NCBI GenBank assembly: GCA_035700805.1
Contig: DASSOG010000046.1
Coordinates: 6,429 to 70,428, forward strand
DNA from: JAGWRI01 sp035700805
Lineage (GTDB): Bacteria > Gemmatimonadota > Gemmatimonadetes > Gemmatimonadales > Gemmatimonadaceae
DNA: 64,000 nt
Reading direction: 5' to 3'
The notes below the pieces were generated by a model, which saw only the letters and a program-made list of their open reading frames with translations, searched no databases and had not been told where the DNA came from. Shown in pieces: positions 17,165 through 24,879 of this stretch. The position numbers and the translations under genes are program-made. Every line of letters starts with the position of its first letter. The stretch's first letter is position 1.

Positions 17165-18484
17165 ATGATGAAACTTCGATTCTCGCTTTCCTCCCTCGCC
17201 ATCGCGGTGGGTGCCATCGCCCTGGCGGCGCCGGCGCCGCGGCTCGCGGCGCAGCAGGCGACGACCGGTTTCGGGTGGGCCGCGTTCACCGGCTGCTGGT
17301 CGCCCGTCCGCGCGCCGGATGGCGCGGAGGTCTCCACGCTGTGTGTGGTGCCGGCGGGCACGGCGTCGGCCGTGGACCTGACGACGGTTGCCAGCGGCCA
17401 GGTGATTTCGCGCGAGCGCGTGGACGCTACCGGGCTCGCGGTGAACGGCACGCTCGATGGGTGCAAGGGCTGGAGCCGCGCCGAGTGGTCGCGGGATGGC
17501 CAGCGCGTGTATCTCCATGGCGAGTACACGTGTCAGGGCGGGCAGCGTCAGGTCTCCTCGTCACTGCTGGGGCTGACGTCAGGTGGTCAACTGATGAATG
17601 TGCAGGGGCTCGTGGCCGGCACCAACAAGGGTGTGCGCGTGGCCGAGTACCGCCGGGTTGCGGTGCCGGATAGCTTGCCATCGGACATGCGCGCGGCCCT
17701 CGGGACGCGCACCATGGCCATGGATGCCGCGGGAGTCGCCGCGTCGGCGCCCATCACCACGAAGGCGGTGATCGAGGCGTCAACCCGGCTGGATCCGCTG
17801 GTGGTGGAAGCGTGGCTGGCCAATCACGGGGGCGTGTTGCCGGTGGACGCCCGCGACCTGGTGGCGATGGCGGATGCCGGCGTCCCCGGTGACGTGACCG
17901 ACGTGCTGGTGGCGCTGTCGCACCCGGATCAGCTGGCGCTGAGTCCGGAACTCACCGGCGACATGCCGGACAACGCGGGCGCCTACGCGTCCCGCGGGGT
18001 GGCCACGGCGCGGCCCGACGATGACGCTGATCGCCCGCGTCGCACGTCGTGCGCATACTCCGTGTACTGGATGGGTGGCAACACCTGCTACTACTCCTCA
18101 TGGTATGGCTATGGGATGACCGGGCCGTACTGGGGATATGACAGTTATTATGGCTACGGCAGCTACCTTGGCGCCGGGGCCTACTACGGCCCGTATTCGC
18201 CGTACGGGTACGGGTGGGGCGGCGGGTGGTACAGCGGGGGGCCAGTGGTGGTCGTGAACCCGCCTTCCACCGGTGGCAACGCGTACCACGGTCGCGTGGT
18301 GAAGGGGCGCGGCTACGTGTCCGGTCGTCCGTCCGGGAGCCAGGCGCAGGGCGGCTCCAGCGCGAGGGCTGGTTCGGCGTCGCCATCCGGGACGCAGGCC
18401 GCGCCACCGGCCAAGCCCGCGAGTCCGCCGCGGACCGCGCATCCTCGGGGGAGCGGTGGCGGTGGTGGCGGCGGTGGCTATTGA
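17165..18484 (+). CDS. Secreted protein with Tyr/Gly-rich low-complexity segment, unassigned
   Basis: A 439-residue exported protein with no recognised family. AAGGAG precedes tandem ATGs at 17165 and 17168; the second has better spacing. The signal peptide ends APRLAAQ. Residues about 30-170 look like a globular beta domain with Cys pairs (FTGCWSP, STLCVV, LDGCKGW, GEYTCQGG). A middle helical part follows. Residues about 297-365 are prion-like: YG repeats such as SSWYGYGMTGPYWGYDSYYG, with WGGGWYSGG. The tail is Ser/Ala/Pro/Arg-rich and ends in a run of glycines plus Tyr. It follows the barrel gene and could be its surface or adhesive partner; this is inference from position only. Confidence 0.65.
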   Translation: MMKLRFSLSSLAIAVGAIALAAPAPRLAAQQATTGFGWAAFTGCWSPVRAPDGAEVSTLCVVPAGTASAVDLTTVASGQVISRERVDATGLAVNGTLDGCKGWSRAEWSRDGQRVYLHGEYTCQGGQRQVSSSLLGLTSGGQLMNVQGLVAGTNKGVRVAEYRRVAVPDSLPSDMRAALGTRTMAMDAAGVAASAPITTKAVIEASTRLDPLVVEAWLANHGGVLPVDARDLVAMADAGVPGDVTDVLVALSHPDQLALSPELTGDMPDNAGAYASRGVATARPDDDADRPRRTSCAYSVYWMGGNTCYYSSWYGYGMTGPYWGYDSYYGYGSYLGAGAYYGPYSPYGYGWGGGWYSGGPVVVVNPPSTGGNAYHGRVVKGRGYVSGRPSGSQAQGGSSARAGSASPSGTQAAPPAKPASPPRTAHPRGSGGGGGGGGY

Positions 18485-18511
18485 TCGGTCACCGACCCAT
18501 GGACTGACAGG

Positions 18512-18543
18512 CGGCGCCGGCACCCCAAGGGATGCCGGCGCCG
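18512..18543. terminator. Strong bidirectional hairpin terminator
   Basis: An 11-base perfect stem (18512-18522 with 18533-18543) around a 10-base loop, followed on the plus strand by GTTTCAC. It lies 28 bases after the stop of the low-complexity protein gene and 43 bases from the stop of the small minus-strand gene, so it can terminate transcripts from both sides. Confidence 0.65.
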
Positions 18544-18585
18544 TTTCACGTCTTGTCCCCGCCAGCGGCGGGTTGCCGCGCCGTC

Positions 18586-18756
18586 CTACGTGCCGCGCCG
18601 CCCTGACTTGGACGAGGTGGCGCGCGGCTTGACCACGGGCGTGGGTCGCGACACGGGCGACGGCGCGTGCTCGTGTGCGAGCTTGGTCGGCTCAGCGTCC
18701 GGCCGCGCGACCCGTTTGCGGGAAAAGTCGGGAACCTGGGTGCGATGCTTCTTCAT
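18586..18756 (-). CDS. Small basic protein of 56 residues
   Basis: A short but well-supported gene. On the minus strand a consensus AGGAGG (18766-18761) lies four bases before ATG 18756, the best ribosome binding site in this part of the window. The product starts MKKHRTQVPDFSRKRVARPD and ends KPRATSSKSGRRGT. It is rich in Lys, Arg, Pro, Ser and Thr, has no hydrophobic segment, and is probably disordered. It could bind nucleic acid or the ribosome, but no family is recognised. It is divergent from asnS across 110 bases and convergent with the gene at 17165. Confidence 0.6.
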   Translation of the reverse strand: MKKHRTQVPDFSRKRVARPDAEPTKLAHEHAPSPVSRPTPVVKPRATSSKSGRRGT

Positions 18757-18866
18757 GGGACCTCCTGATGGTGCGCCCGCGTGAAATATGGGGGAGGCAG
18801 GGGGGCCCGGGCCAGAGGGCGCTCGGCCCTTCACATCACTTCGCGCCGAGGATACCGTTCTCCCTC

Positions 18867-20159
18867 ATGACTCCGCGAATCGCCGAACTCTCCGCGTACA
18901 CCGGCCAGTCCGTCACCATCCGCGGCTGGGTCACCCACGTGCGCTCCTCCGGCAAGATCGCCTTTGCCGTCATCCGTGACGGCAGCGGCATCGTGCAGAC
19001 GGTGCTGGTCAAGAGCCAGTTGTCGCCGGAGGTCTGGGCCCGGTTTGCCACCCTCACGCTCGAAACGTCGGTGGCCGTGACGGGTGAGGTGCGGGCGGAG
19101 GCGCGGTCGCCGGGCGGGTTCGAGATCGGGGTCACGCAACTGGACGTCGTGGGCACGAGCCCGACCGACTACCCCATCCAGCCCAAGGAGCACGGCATCG
19201 ACTTCCTGCTGGATCACCGCCACCTCTGGCTGCGGAGTCCGCGGCAGCGGGCGATTGCGGTGGTGCGGCACGAGATTGAGCAGGCCATACACGACTTCTT
19301 CTATGCACGCGGCTTCCTCCGCGTGGACACGCCGATCCTCACGGCGGCCATCGGCGAGCGGAGCGGGTTGTTCTCCACGGAGTACTTCGAGGAGGGCACG
19401 GCGTACCTGGCGCAGACGGGGCAGCTCTACGGCGAGGCGGCAGCCGCGGCGTTTGGCTGCATCTACACCTTTGGTCCCACGTTCCGCGCGGAAAAGTCCA
19501 AGACGCGGCGCCACCTCACCGAATTCTGGATGATCGAACCGGAGATGGCGTGGTACGACTCGGACGACAACATGCGGCTGCAGGAGGAGTTCGTGTCCTT
19601 CCTGGTGGCGCGCGTGCTGGAACGGCGTCGCGCCGAGCTGGCCGAGCTGGAGCGCGACGTCTCGAAACTCGAGACCGTGAAGCCGCCATTTCCGCGCATC
19701 GATTACTCCGACGCGGTGACCATCCTGCAGGGCAAGGGCAGTTCGGTGAAGTGGGGTGACGACCTGGGCGCCGAAGACGAGGCGCTGCTGGTGGAAGGGC
19801 ACGACCGCCCGGTGTTCGTCACGAACTACCCGAAGGAAGCCAAGGCCTTCTACATGAAGCAGAATCCCGACGATCCGCGCACGGTGCTTTGCGATGACTG
19901 CCTGGCGCCCGAGGGATACGGCGAGATGATCGGCGGCTCGCAGCGCGAGGACGATTACGACCAGCTCCTGCAGCGCATCCAGGATGAGGGGTTGCCCCTG
20001 GACGCGTACGGCTGGTACCTGGACTTGCGGAAGTACGGCACGTTTCCGCATTCGGGGTTCGGCCTGGGGCTGGAGCGCACGGTGGCGTGGATCTGCGGGC
20101 TGCAGCATATCCGCGAAGTGATCGCCTTCCCGAGGATGATGTACCGCCTGCGGCCCTGA
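18867..20159 (+). CDS. asnS: Asparaginyl-tRNA synthetase
   Basis: A 430-residue class IIb aminoacyl-tRNA synthetase charging tRNA-Asn in the cytoplasm. The N-terminal OB-fold anticodon-binding domain (residues 1-100) has VTIRGWVTHVRSSGKIAFAV. The catalytic core has motif 2 in TFRAEKSKTRRHLTEFWMIE and motif 3 near the C terminus in GFGLGLERTVAWICG, followed by IREVIAFPR. The start at ATG 18867 is the first residue that aligns with the family; the frame is open further upstream into non-homologous sequence. Length agrees with bacterial AsnS, and the flipping-loop region is closer to AsnRS than AspRS. It stands alone with no linked translation genes. Confidence 0.95.
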   Translation: MTPRIAELSAYTGQSVTIRGWVTHVRSSGKIAFAVIRDGSGIVQTVLVKSQLSPEVWARFATLTLETSVAVTGEVRAEARSPGGFEIGVTQLDVVGTSPTDYPIQPKEHGIDFLLDHRHLWLRSPRQRAIAVVRHEIEQAIHDFFYARGFLRVDTPILTAAIGERSGLFSTEYFEEGTAYLAQTGQLYGEAAAAAFGCIYTFGPTFRAEKSKTRRHLTEFWMIEPEMAWYDSDDNMRLQEEFVSFLVARVLERRRAELAELERDVSKLETVKPPFPRIDYSDAVTILQGKGSSVKWGDDLGAEDEALLVEGHDRPVFVTNYPKEAKAFYMKQNPDDPRTVLCDDCLAPEGYGEMIGGSQREDDYDQLLQRIQDEGLPLDAYGWYLDLRKYGTFPHSGFGLGLERTVAWICGLQHIREVIAFPRMMYRLRP

Positions 20160-20169
20160 GGGCTGGGTG

Positions 20170-20196
20170 TTGCCGTGCGGGTCCGCGGTGTAGGAT
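20170..20196 (+). promoter_or_regulatory. Promoter candidate for the second BNR protein, giving a nearly leaderless mRNA
   Basis: TTGCCG at 20170-20175 and TAGGAT at 20191-20196 with a 15-base spacer. The -10 ends eight bases before ATG 20205, so transcription would begin at or next to the start codon, consistent with the absence of a good ribosome binding site there. Confidence 0.3.
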
Positions 20197-20204
20197 TGGC
20201 TGGC

Positions 20205-22853
20205 ATGAGGATACGAATCCAGGGCGCCATCGGCGCATGGGCGGTGGGACTGGCGTTGAGCGGGACCTCGGCGCGGGCGCAGCAGGCCACCACCGCGGCG
20301 GAACGCGCGGCCGCCTGGGGCCAGCACCAGGAGATGGCCCGGACGTCGTTCTTTCACGGCCTCGCGTGGCGGGCTGACGGCCCGGTCAAGACCGGGGCGC
20401 GCGTGGAGACCATCGCCATTCCCCCCGGCAATACCGGGACGATCTACGTGGGCACCGCCTCGGGGAACCTCTGGAAGACGGTGAACAACGGCCTCACCTG
20501 GCGTCCGATCTTCGATCACGAAAGCACGGTGGCCGTGGGCGATGTCGCGGTTGCGCCGTCGGATGCGCGCACGGTGTGGGTGGGCACGGGGGAGGCACAG
20601 CCCCGATTCTCCGGCTACGACTTTCCGGGCACGGGGGTATTCAAGTCCACGGATGCGGGTGCGCACTGGACGGCAATGGGGCTGGACGATACGCAGCACA
20701 TTGGCCGGGTGGTCATCGATCCCCGCAACGCGAACGTGGTGTACGTGGCCGCGATGGGGCATCAGTGGACGCCCAACGACGAGCGCGGGGTGTTCCGCAC
20801 GCGTGACGGGGGCGCCCACTGGCAACGGGTGCTGTTCATTGACGACTCCACCGGCGTGATTGACGTGGCGCTGGATCCCGCCGATTCCCGCACGCTGTAC
20901 GCCTGGGGCTGGCACATTGAGCAGGGGAACGCGGGGGGCTTCTTCAAGTCCACGGACGGCGGCGACCATTGGCGACACATTCGCGCGGGCCTGCCCTCCG
21001 GTCCGCTGGGCCGCGCCAACATCGGCGTGGCGCCGGGCGATGCCCGTGTGCTGTATCTCTTCCTGGATAACCGTGCGCCGTCCACGGTGAAGGGGCGGCC
21101 GTACGTGGGCGGCGAGGTGTATCGGTCCGACGATGCCGGCGAACACTGGCACAAGGCCAACACGCAGGACGTGTACGACGTGTTCGGCGTCTTTGGCTGG
21201 AAGTTCTGCGATGTGCACGTGGATCCACGCGATGCCAACCATCTCTATATCCTGGGCAACCGGGGGTTCCAGTCGCATGACGGGGGCGCCACCTGGACGC
21301 GCATTGGCGACCGGATCCTGCGCGTGCATGACACCGACGGCCGTGCGCTCCACCTGGACCAGCACGACCTGGTGATTGACCCGGCCAATCCCGACCGGCT
21401 GCTGCTGGGGAACGACGGCGGCGTGTTCATGTCGTACGACGCCGGGGAGAGCTGGCTGCACCTGAACAACATCCCCGTCTCGCAGATGTACTTCGTGGCC
21501 ACCGACGACCGCCGGCCGTACAACATCTACGCCGGCACGCAGGACAACGCGGCGGTGTACGGGCCCAGCAACGCGTCGCTGGATGACGCCGAGCCGGCGC
21601 GCTGGCGCAGCGTGTACCTGGACCGGTGGACGGGCGGCGACAGCTTTGTCACCTTGCCCGATCCCACCGACCCGGACGTGGTGTACTACGAGCACCAGAA
21701 CGGCGACATGCGACGGATGAACCTCGCGGGCACGTCGGTGCTCACGGGTGGTCCCAGCGCCACCGACATCCGTCCCCGGGCGCCGGATAACGCCCCGCGC
21801 GTGCGGTTCAGTTGGTATACACCATTCCTGATTTCCCATTTCAGCCCGCGCACGCTGTATGCCGGCGGCAACCAGGTGCTCAAGTCCACCGACCGGGGGG
21901 ACCACTGGACGGTGGTCAGCCCCGACCTGGGGGACCCGCCCGGCGGCGATCGCGACCTGGTGACCACCGGCGCGCTGACCCGCCTTGCGGAATCGCCCAT
22001 CCGGCGCGGCATGCTGGCCGGCGGCACGGAGGGCGGGCGGCTCTGGCTGACCACGGATGACGGGGCGCACTGGGAGCGGGTGGGCGCCGGGCTGCCGGCG
22101 GAATGGACCACGAGTGTGGTGCTCTCCAGGTGGGACGCCGGCACGATGTACGCCAGCTTCACCGGCTTTCGCCAGGACGACGAGCGGCCATATGTGTTTG
22201 TGAGTACCGACACCGGCCGCACCTGGCGTTCCATTGCCGCCAGCCTGCCCCTGGAATCGGTGCACGTGATCAAGGAAGACCCGCTGGCGCCCAACGTGCT
22301 GTACGTGGGCACCAACCTGGGGGTGTACCTCTCGCGTGATCGCGGCGCCCACTGGGAGTCGTTGAGTGGCACGCTGCCCACCACGCCCGTGATGGACCTG
22401 ACGGTGCAGGCGCGCGAGCGCGAACTGGTGATTGGCACGTACGGCCGCGGCGCGTGGATTCTGGACCTCACGCCGGTGTACGACACGACGACGGTGTCGG
22501 CGGCACGGCCGCTGTACCTCTACCCGATTCGCGATGCCATGGTGGACTGGTTCGGGTGGGAGACGGTGCCTGGCGAGCGCCGCGGACGCAACGTGGCGCG
22601 GATGCAGGTGCAGAGCGCGGCGGCGGGGGAGGGCACCATCGTGGTGCGCGATTCCACGGGCCGCGCGGTCCGGCAGTGGCGCGCCCGGTTCACGCCAGGC
22701 GTCAACTCAGTAGTGTGGGACCTGCAGGCAGAGCGCCAGGACGGCACGCTGGCGGATGCGCGATCGGGGACGTACGACGTGGAGGTCTCGCAGGCGGGGG
22801 CCAGCGCGACGCGAAGGATCACGGTGCTGGCGGACCCGAACCGACCCCGTTGA
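20205..22853 (+). CDS. Secreted BNR/VPS10-type beta-propeller protein
   Basis: An 882-residue exported protein of the same type as the gene at 3939, but with a Sec signal peptide (IGAWAVGLALSGTSARAQQ) instead of a Tat one. Asp-box repeats are clear: STDAGAHWTAMG, TRDGGAHWQRV, STDGGDHWRHI, SDDAGEHWHKA, SHDGGATWTRI, SYDAGESWLHL, STDRGDHWTVV, TTDDGAHWERV, STDTGRTWRSI and SRDRGAHWESL. Ten repeats suggest two propellers. The last 110 residues form a beta-sandwich-like module (VVWDLQAERQDGTLADARSG), resembling the FlgD-Ig/T9SS-type C-terminal modules that follow such propellers. No catalytic Arg triad of true sialidases can be placed, so an enzymatic role is not supported. ATG 20205 is chosen because the signal peptide begins there. 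Confidence 0.85.
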   Translation: MRIRIQGAIGAWAVGLALSGTSARAQQATTAAERAAAWGQHQEMARTSFFHGLAWRADGPVKTGARVETIAIPPGNTGTIYVGTASGNLWKTVNNGLTWRPIFDHESTVAVGDVAVAPSDARTVWVGTGEAQPRFSGYDFPGTGVFKSTDAGAHWTAMGLDDTQHIGRVVIDPRNANVVYVAAMGHQWTPNDERGVFRTRDGGAHWQRVLFIDDSTGVIDVALDPADSRTLYAWGWHIEQGNAGGFFKSTDGGDHWRHIRAGLPSGPLGRANIGVAPGDARVLYLFLDNRAPSTVKGRPYVGGEVYRSDDAGEHWHKANTQDVYDVFGVFGWKFCDVHVDPRDANHLYILGNRGFQSHDGGATWTRIGDRILRVHDTDGRALHLDQHDLVIDPANPDRLLLGNDGGVFMSYDAGESWLHLNNIPVSQMYFVATDDRRPYNIYAGTQDNAAVYGPSNASLDDAEPARWRSVYLDRWTGGDSFVTLPDPTDPDVVYYEHQNGDMRRMNLAGTSVLTGGPSATDIRPRAPDNAPRVRFSWYTPFLISHFSPRTLYAGGNQVLKSTDRGDHWTVVSPDLGDPPGGDRDLVTTGALTRLAESPIRRGMLAGGTEGGRLWLTTDDGAHWERVGAGLPAEWTTSVVLSRWDAGTMYASFTGFRQDDERPYVFVSTDTGRTWRSIAASLPLESVHVIKEDPLAPNVLYVGTNLGVYLSRDRGAHWESLSGTLPTTPVMDLTVQARERELVIGTYGRGAWILDLTPVYDTTTVSAARPLYLYPIRDAMVDWFGWETVPGERRGRNVARMQVQSAAAGEGTIVVRDSTGRAVRQWRARFTPGVNSVVWDLQAERQDGTLADARSGTYDVEVSQAGASATRRITVLADPNRPR

Positions 22854-22902
22854 GCGCGGGAGCCGCGACGTCGCTCGATAGCTGACGTCAAAGCCCCCGA
22901 TG

Positions 22903-22917
22903 GAGCGGGTGCCGCTC
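22903..22917. terminator. Small hairpin between convergent BNR gene and mazG
   Basis: GAGCGG/CCGCTC 6-base stem with a GTG loop in the 68-base gap between two convergent stops. No T-run is present; termination is plausible from position only. Confidence 0.3.
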
Positions 22918-22921
22918 GCCT

Positions 22922-23713
22922 TCAACTGCCGGCGTTCCACTCCGCTTCGTCCCGTTTCACTTCGTCCCACAACGCATCCAGCTTCTCCAGTCCGGCCGTC
23001 TGCACGTCCAGGCCGCTGGCGCGCGCGCGCTGCTCGATTGCCTGGAACCGCCGGGTGAACTTGGCATTCGCGCGATCCAGCGCGAGCGCCGGGTGCACGC
23101 CCGCCTTGCGGCACACGTTGACCACGGCAAACAGCAGGTCGCCGAGTTCGGACTCCCGCCGCGCGTGGGCCTCGTCGTACACGGGCGCGTTGCGATCGGC
23201 CGCCGGCATGTCCGCCAGTTCCTGCCGGACCTCACGAGTTTCCTCATCCACCTTCTCCAGCGGGCCCTGCACGTCGGGCCAGTCGAAGCCCACGCCGGCT
23301 GCGCGCTCCTGCAGGCGGTAGGCGCGGTGCAGGCTGGGCAGGGTGGAGGGCAGCCCGTCCGCGATGCTCTCGCGCTTCCTGGCCTTCTGCGCTTCCCACG
23401 GCTGGCGCGCGCCTTCACCGTACAGGTGCGGATGGCGCCCCTTCATCTTGGTGACGAATCCGTCAGCCACGTCCTGGAACGAGAACGCCCCGCGCTCCTC
23501 GGCCAGCACCGAGTGGAAGAGCACCTGCAGCAGCAGGTCGCCCAGTTCCTCGCGGAGTTGCCGGTCGTCCCCCGCGTTGATGGCGTCGTCCACTTCGTAC
23601 GCCTCTTCAATGAGGTAGGGGCGCAGCGACTGGTGAGTCTGCGCGGCGTCCCACTCGCAGCGCAGTCGGAGGTCGTGCATGAGTTCCAACGTATCTTCAA
23701 GTGGCCGTTTCAC
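22922..23713 (-). CDS. mazG: MazG nucleoside triphosphate pyrophosphohydrolase
   Basis: A 263-residue all-alpha NTP pyrophosphohydrolase that hydrolyses (d)NTPs, including aberrant ones, to monophosphates. The N-terminal half has the metal-binding EEAYEVDDAI and EELGDLLLQVLFH helices (E-x-x-E plus E-x-x-D), preceded by the family hallmark CEWDAAQTHQSL. The second half repeats the fold more loosely (SELGDLLFAVVNVCRKAG), as in the two-domain MazG of E. coli, with which length agrees. No mazE/mazF toxin pair is adjacent. It is divergent from alr, their starts being 53 bases apart. Confidence 0.93.
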   Translation of the reverse strand: MKRPLEDTLELMHDLRLRCEWDAAQTHQSLRPYLIEEAYEVDDAINAGDDRQLREELGDLLLQVLFHSVLAEERGAFSFQDVADGFVTKMKGRHPHLYGEGARQPWEAQKARKRESIADGLPSTLPSLHRAYRLQERAAGVGFDWPDVQGPLEKVDEETREVRQELADMPAADRNAPVYDEAHARRESELGDLLFAVVNVCRKAGVHPALALDRANAKFTRRFQAIEQRARASGLDVQTAGLEKLDALWDEVKRDEAEWNAGS

Positions 23714-23742
23714 TTGCCTCGCCTCTCCTGGTCCGGTATACT
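23714..23742 (+). promoter_or_regulatory. Sigma70 promoter of the alr-deoB-cdd operon
   Basis: TTGCCT at 23714-23719, a 17-base spacer, and TATACT at 23737-23742. This is the best sigma70-type promoter in the window. It ends 24 bases upstream of the alr start and sits in the short gap between divergent mazG and alr. Confidence 0.7.
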
Positions 23743-23766
23743 ACCCGCCCTGCAAATGATAGCTCA

Positions 23767-24879
23767 ATGATAAGGGTCAGGACGCGCGCCTGGGTGGAGA
23801 TTGATCTTGGCGCGTTGACGCGCAATGCGCGGCGGATCGCGGAGGCGGCGCGCGTGCCGCTGCTGCCGGTCGTCAAGGCGGACGCGTACGGGCTGGGGGC
23901 GGTGGGCGTGGCGCGCGCGCTGGAGCAGACCGACCCCTGGGGGTACGGGGTGGGTACCATCGAGGAAGGCGAGGAGCTGCGCGGCGCGGGCATCACGCGG
24001 CCCGTCCTGGTGCTCACGCCGATCCTGCCCGAGACCTTCGATGCCGCGCAACGCGCGGGCCTGCGCCCGGCGCTGGGAAATCGGGATGCCATTGCCGCCT
24101 GGGGCCCGACGGGCGCGCCGTGGCACCTTTCCATAGATACCGGGATGAACCGTGCGGGTGTGCCGTGGCGCGAGGTCGCGTCCATGGCCGGGCTGATCGC
24201 ACAGCATCCGCCGGAGGGTGCGTTCACGCACTTCCACTCCGTGCTCAAGGATCGCGCATCGGTGGCCACGCAGACGCAGCGGTTTGTGGACGCGCTCGCG
24301 CGCCTCTCCTCGCGGCCGGCGGTGCTGCACGCCGAGTCCTCGGCGGCCATCGAGCACGGGGGCGGGCCTTCGCGATGGAACCTGGTGCGACCCGGCATCT
24401 TCCTGTTCGGCGTGGGCACCACCGGCGGGCTCAACCCCGAAGCGGTGGTGTCGGTGCGCGCGCGGATCGTCGAGTTGCGGCAGATCCGCGACGGCGACAC
24501 GGTGAGCTACGGGGCCACGTGGCCGGCGCCGGGGTCGCACCCCGAGGACTGGCCGCGTCGCATCGCCACGCTTCCGTTGGGGTATGCCGATGGTTACCGG
24601 CGCGCGCTGGGCAACCGGGGGTGGGCGTTGCTGCACGGGCGACGGGTACCGGTGGCGGGGGCCGTGACCATGGACATGACCATGCTCGATGTGACAGACG
24701 TGACCTGCGAGGTGGGCGACGTGGTGACCCTGATCGGGCGCGACGGCGACGAACTGATCACCGTGCAGGACGCGGCGCGGGCCGGCCACCTTTCACCGTA
24801 CGAACTGCTGACCGAACTGCATTCCCGGTTGCCGCGCCTCTACGTTGAGGGGGGCACGTCGGGGACGGAGGACGCATGA
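23767..24879 (+). CDS. alr: Alanine racemase
   Basis: A 370-residue PLP enzyme converting L-alanine to D-alanine for peptidoglycan. The start at ATG 23767 places the PLP lysine at Lys37 in LPVVKADAYGLGA, the normal position. The second catalytic base is the Tyr of GDTVSYGATWPA, and the C-terminal beta-domain has YADGYRRALGNRG and VAGAVTMDMTMLDVTD. It is the first gene of a tightly coupled run: its stop overlaps the deoB start by four bases (ATGA). Pairing of a cell-wall gene with pentose/nucleoside salvage genes looks like convenience rather than a pathway. Confidence 0.95.
   Translation: MIRVRTRAWVEIDLGALTRNARRIAEAARVPLLPVVKADAYGLGAVGVARALEQTDPWGYGVGTIEEGEELRGAGITRPVLVLTPILPETFDAAQRAGLRPALGNRDAIAAWGPTGAPWHLSIDTGMNRAGVPWREVASMAGLIAQHPPEGAFTHFHSVLKDRASVATQTQRFVDALARLSSRPAVLHAESSAAIEHGGGPSRWNLVRPGIFLFGVGTTGGLNPEAVVSVRARIVELRQIRDGDTVSYGATWPAPGSHPEDWPRRIATLPLGYADGYRRALGNRGWALLHGRRVPVAGAVTMDMTMLDVTDVTCEVGDVVTLIGRDGDELITVQDAARAGHLSPYELLTELHSRLPRLYVEGGTSGTEDA

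Noticed and set aside
18831..22352. 1173-codon open frame on the minus strand opposite asnS and the second BNR gene
   Set aside because: Spans two clearly coding plus-strand genes, has no domain or signal peptide and is dominated by Arg, His, Val and Gly; an antisense shadow.
20205..22853. Sialidase activity for the BNR proteins
   Set aside because: Asp-boxes alone are structural; the arginine triad, FRIP motif and catalytic Tyr/Glu of sialidases could not be placed.
22869..22889. Two GACGTC palindromes 17 bases apart downstream of the second BNR gene
   Set aside because: Six-base palindromes are common at this base composition and the gap lies between two gene ends, not at a promoter.
22922..23713. 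MazG as part of a mazEF-type toxin-antitoxin or abortive infection locus
   Set aside because: The protein is the full-length housekeeping two-domain type and no small toxin or antitoxin gene lies beside it.
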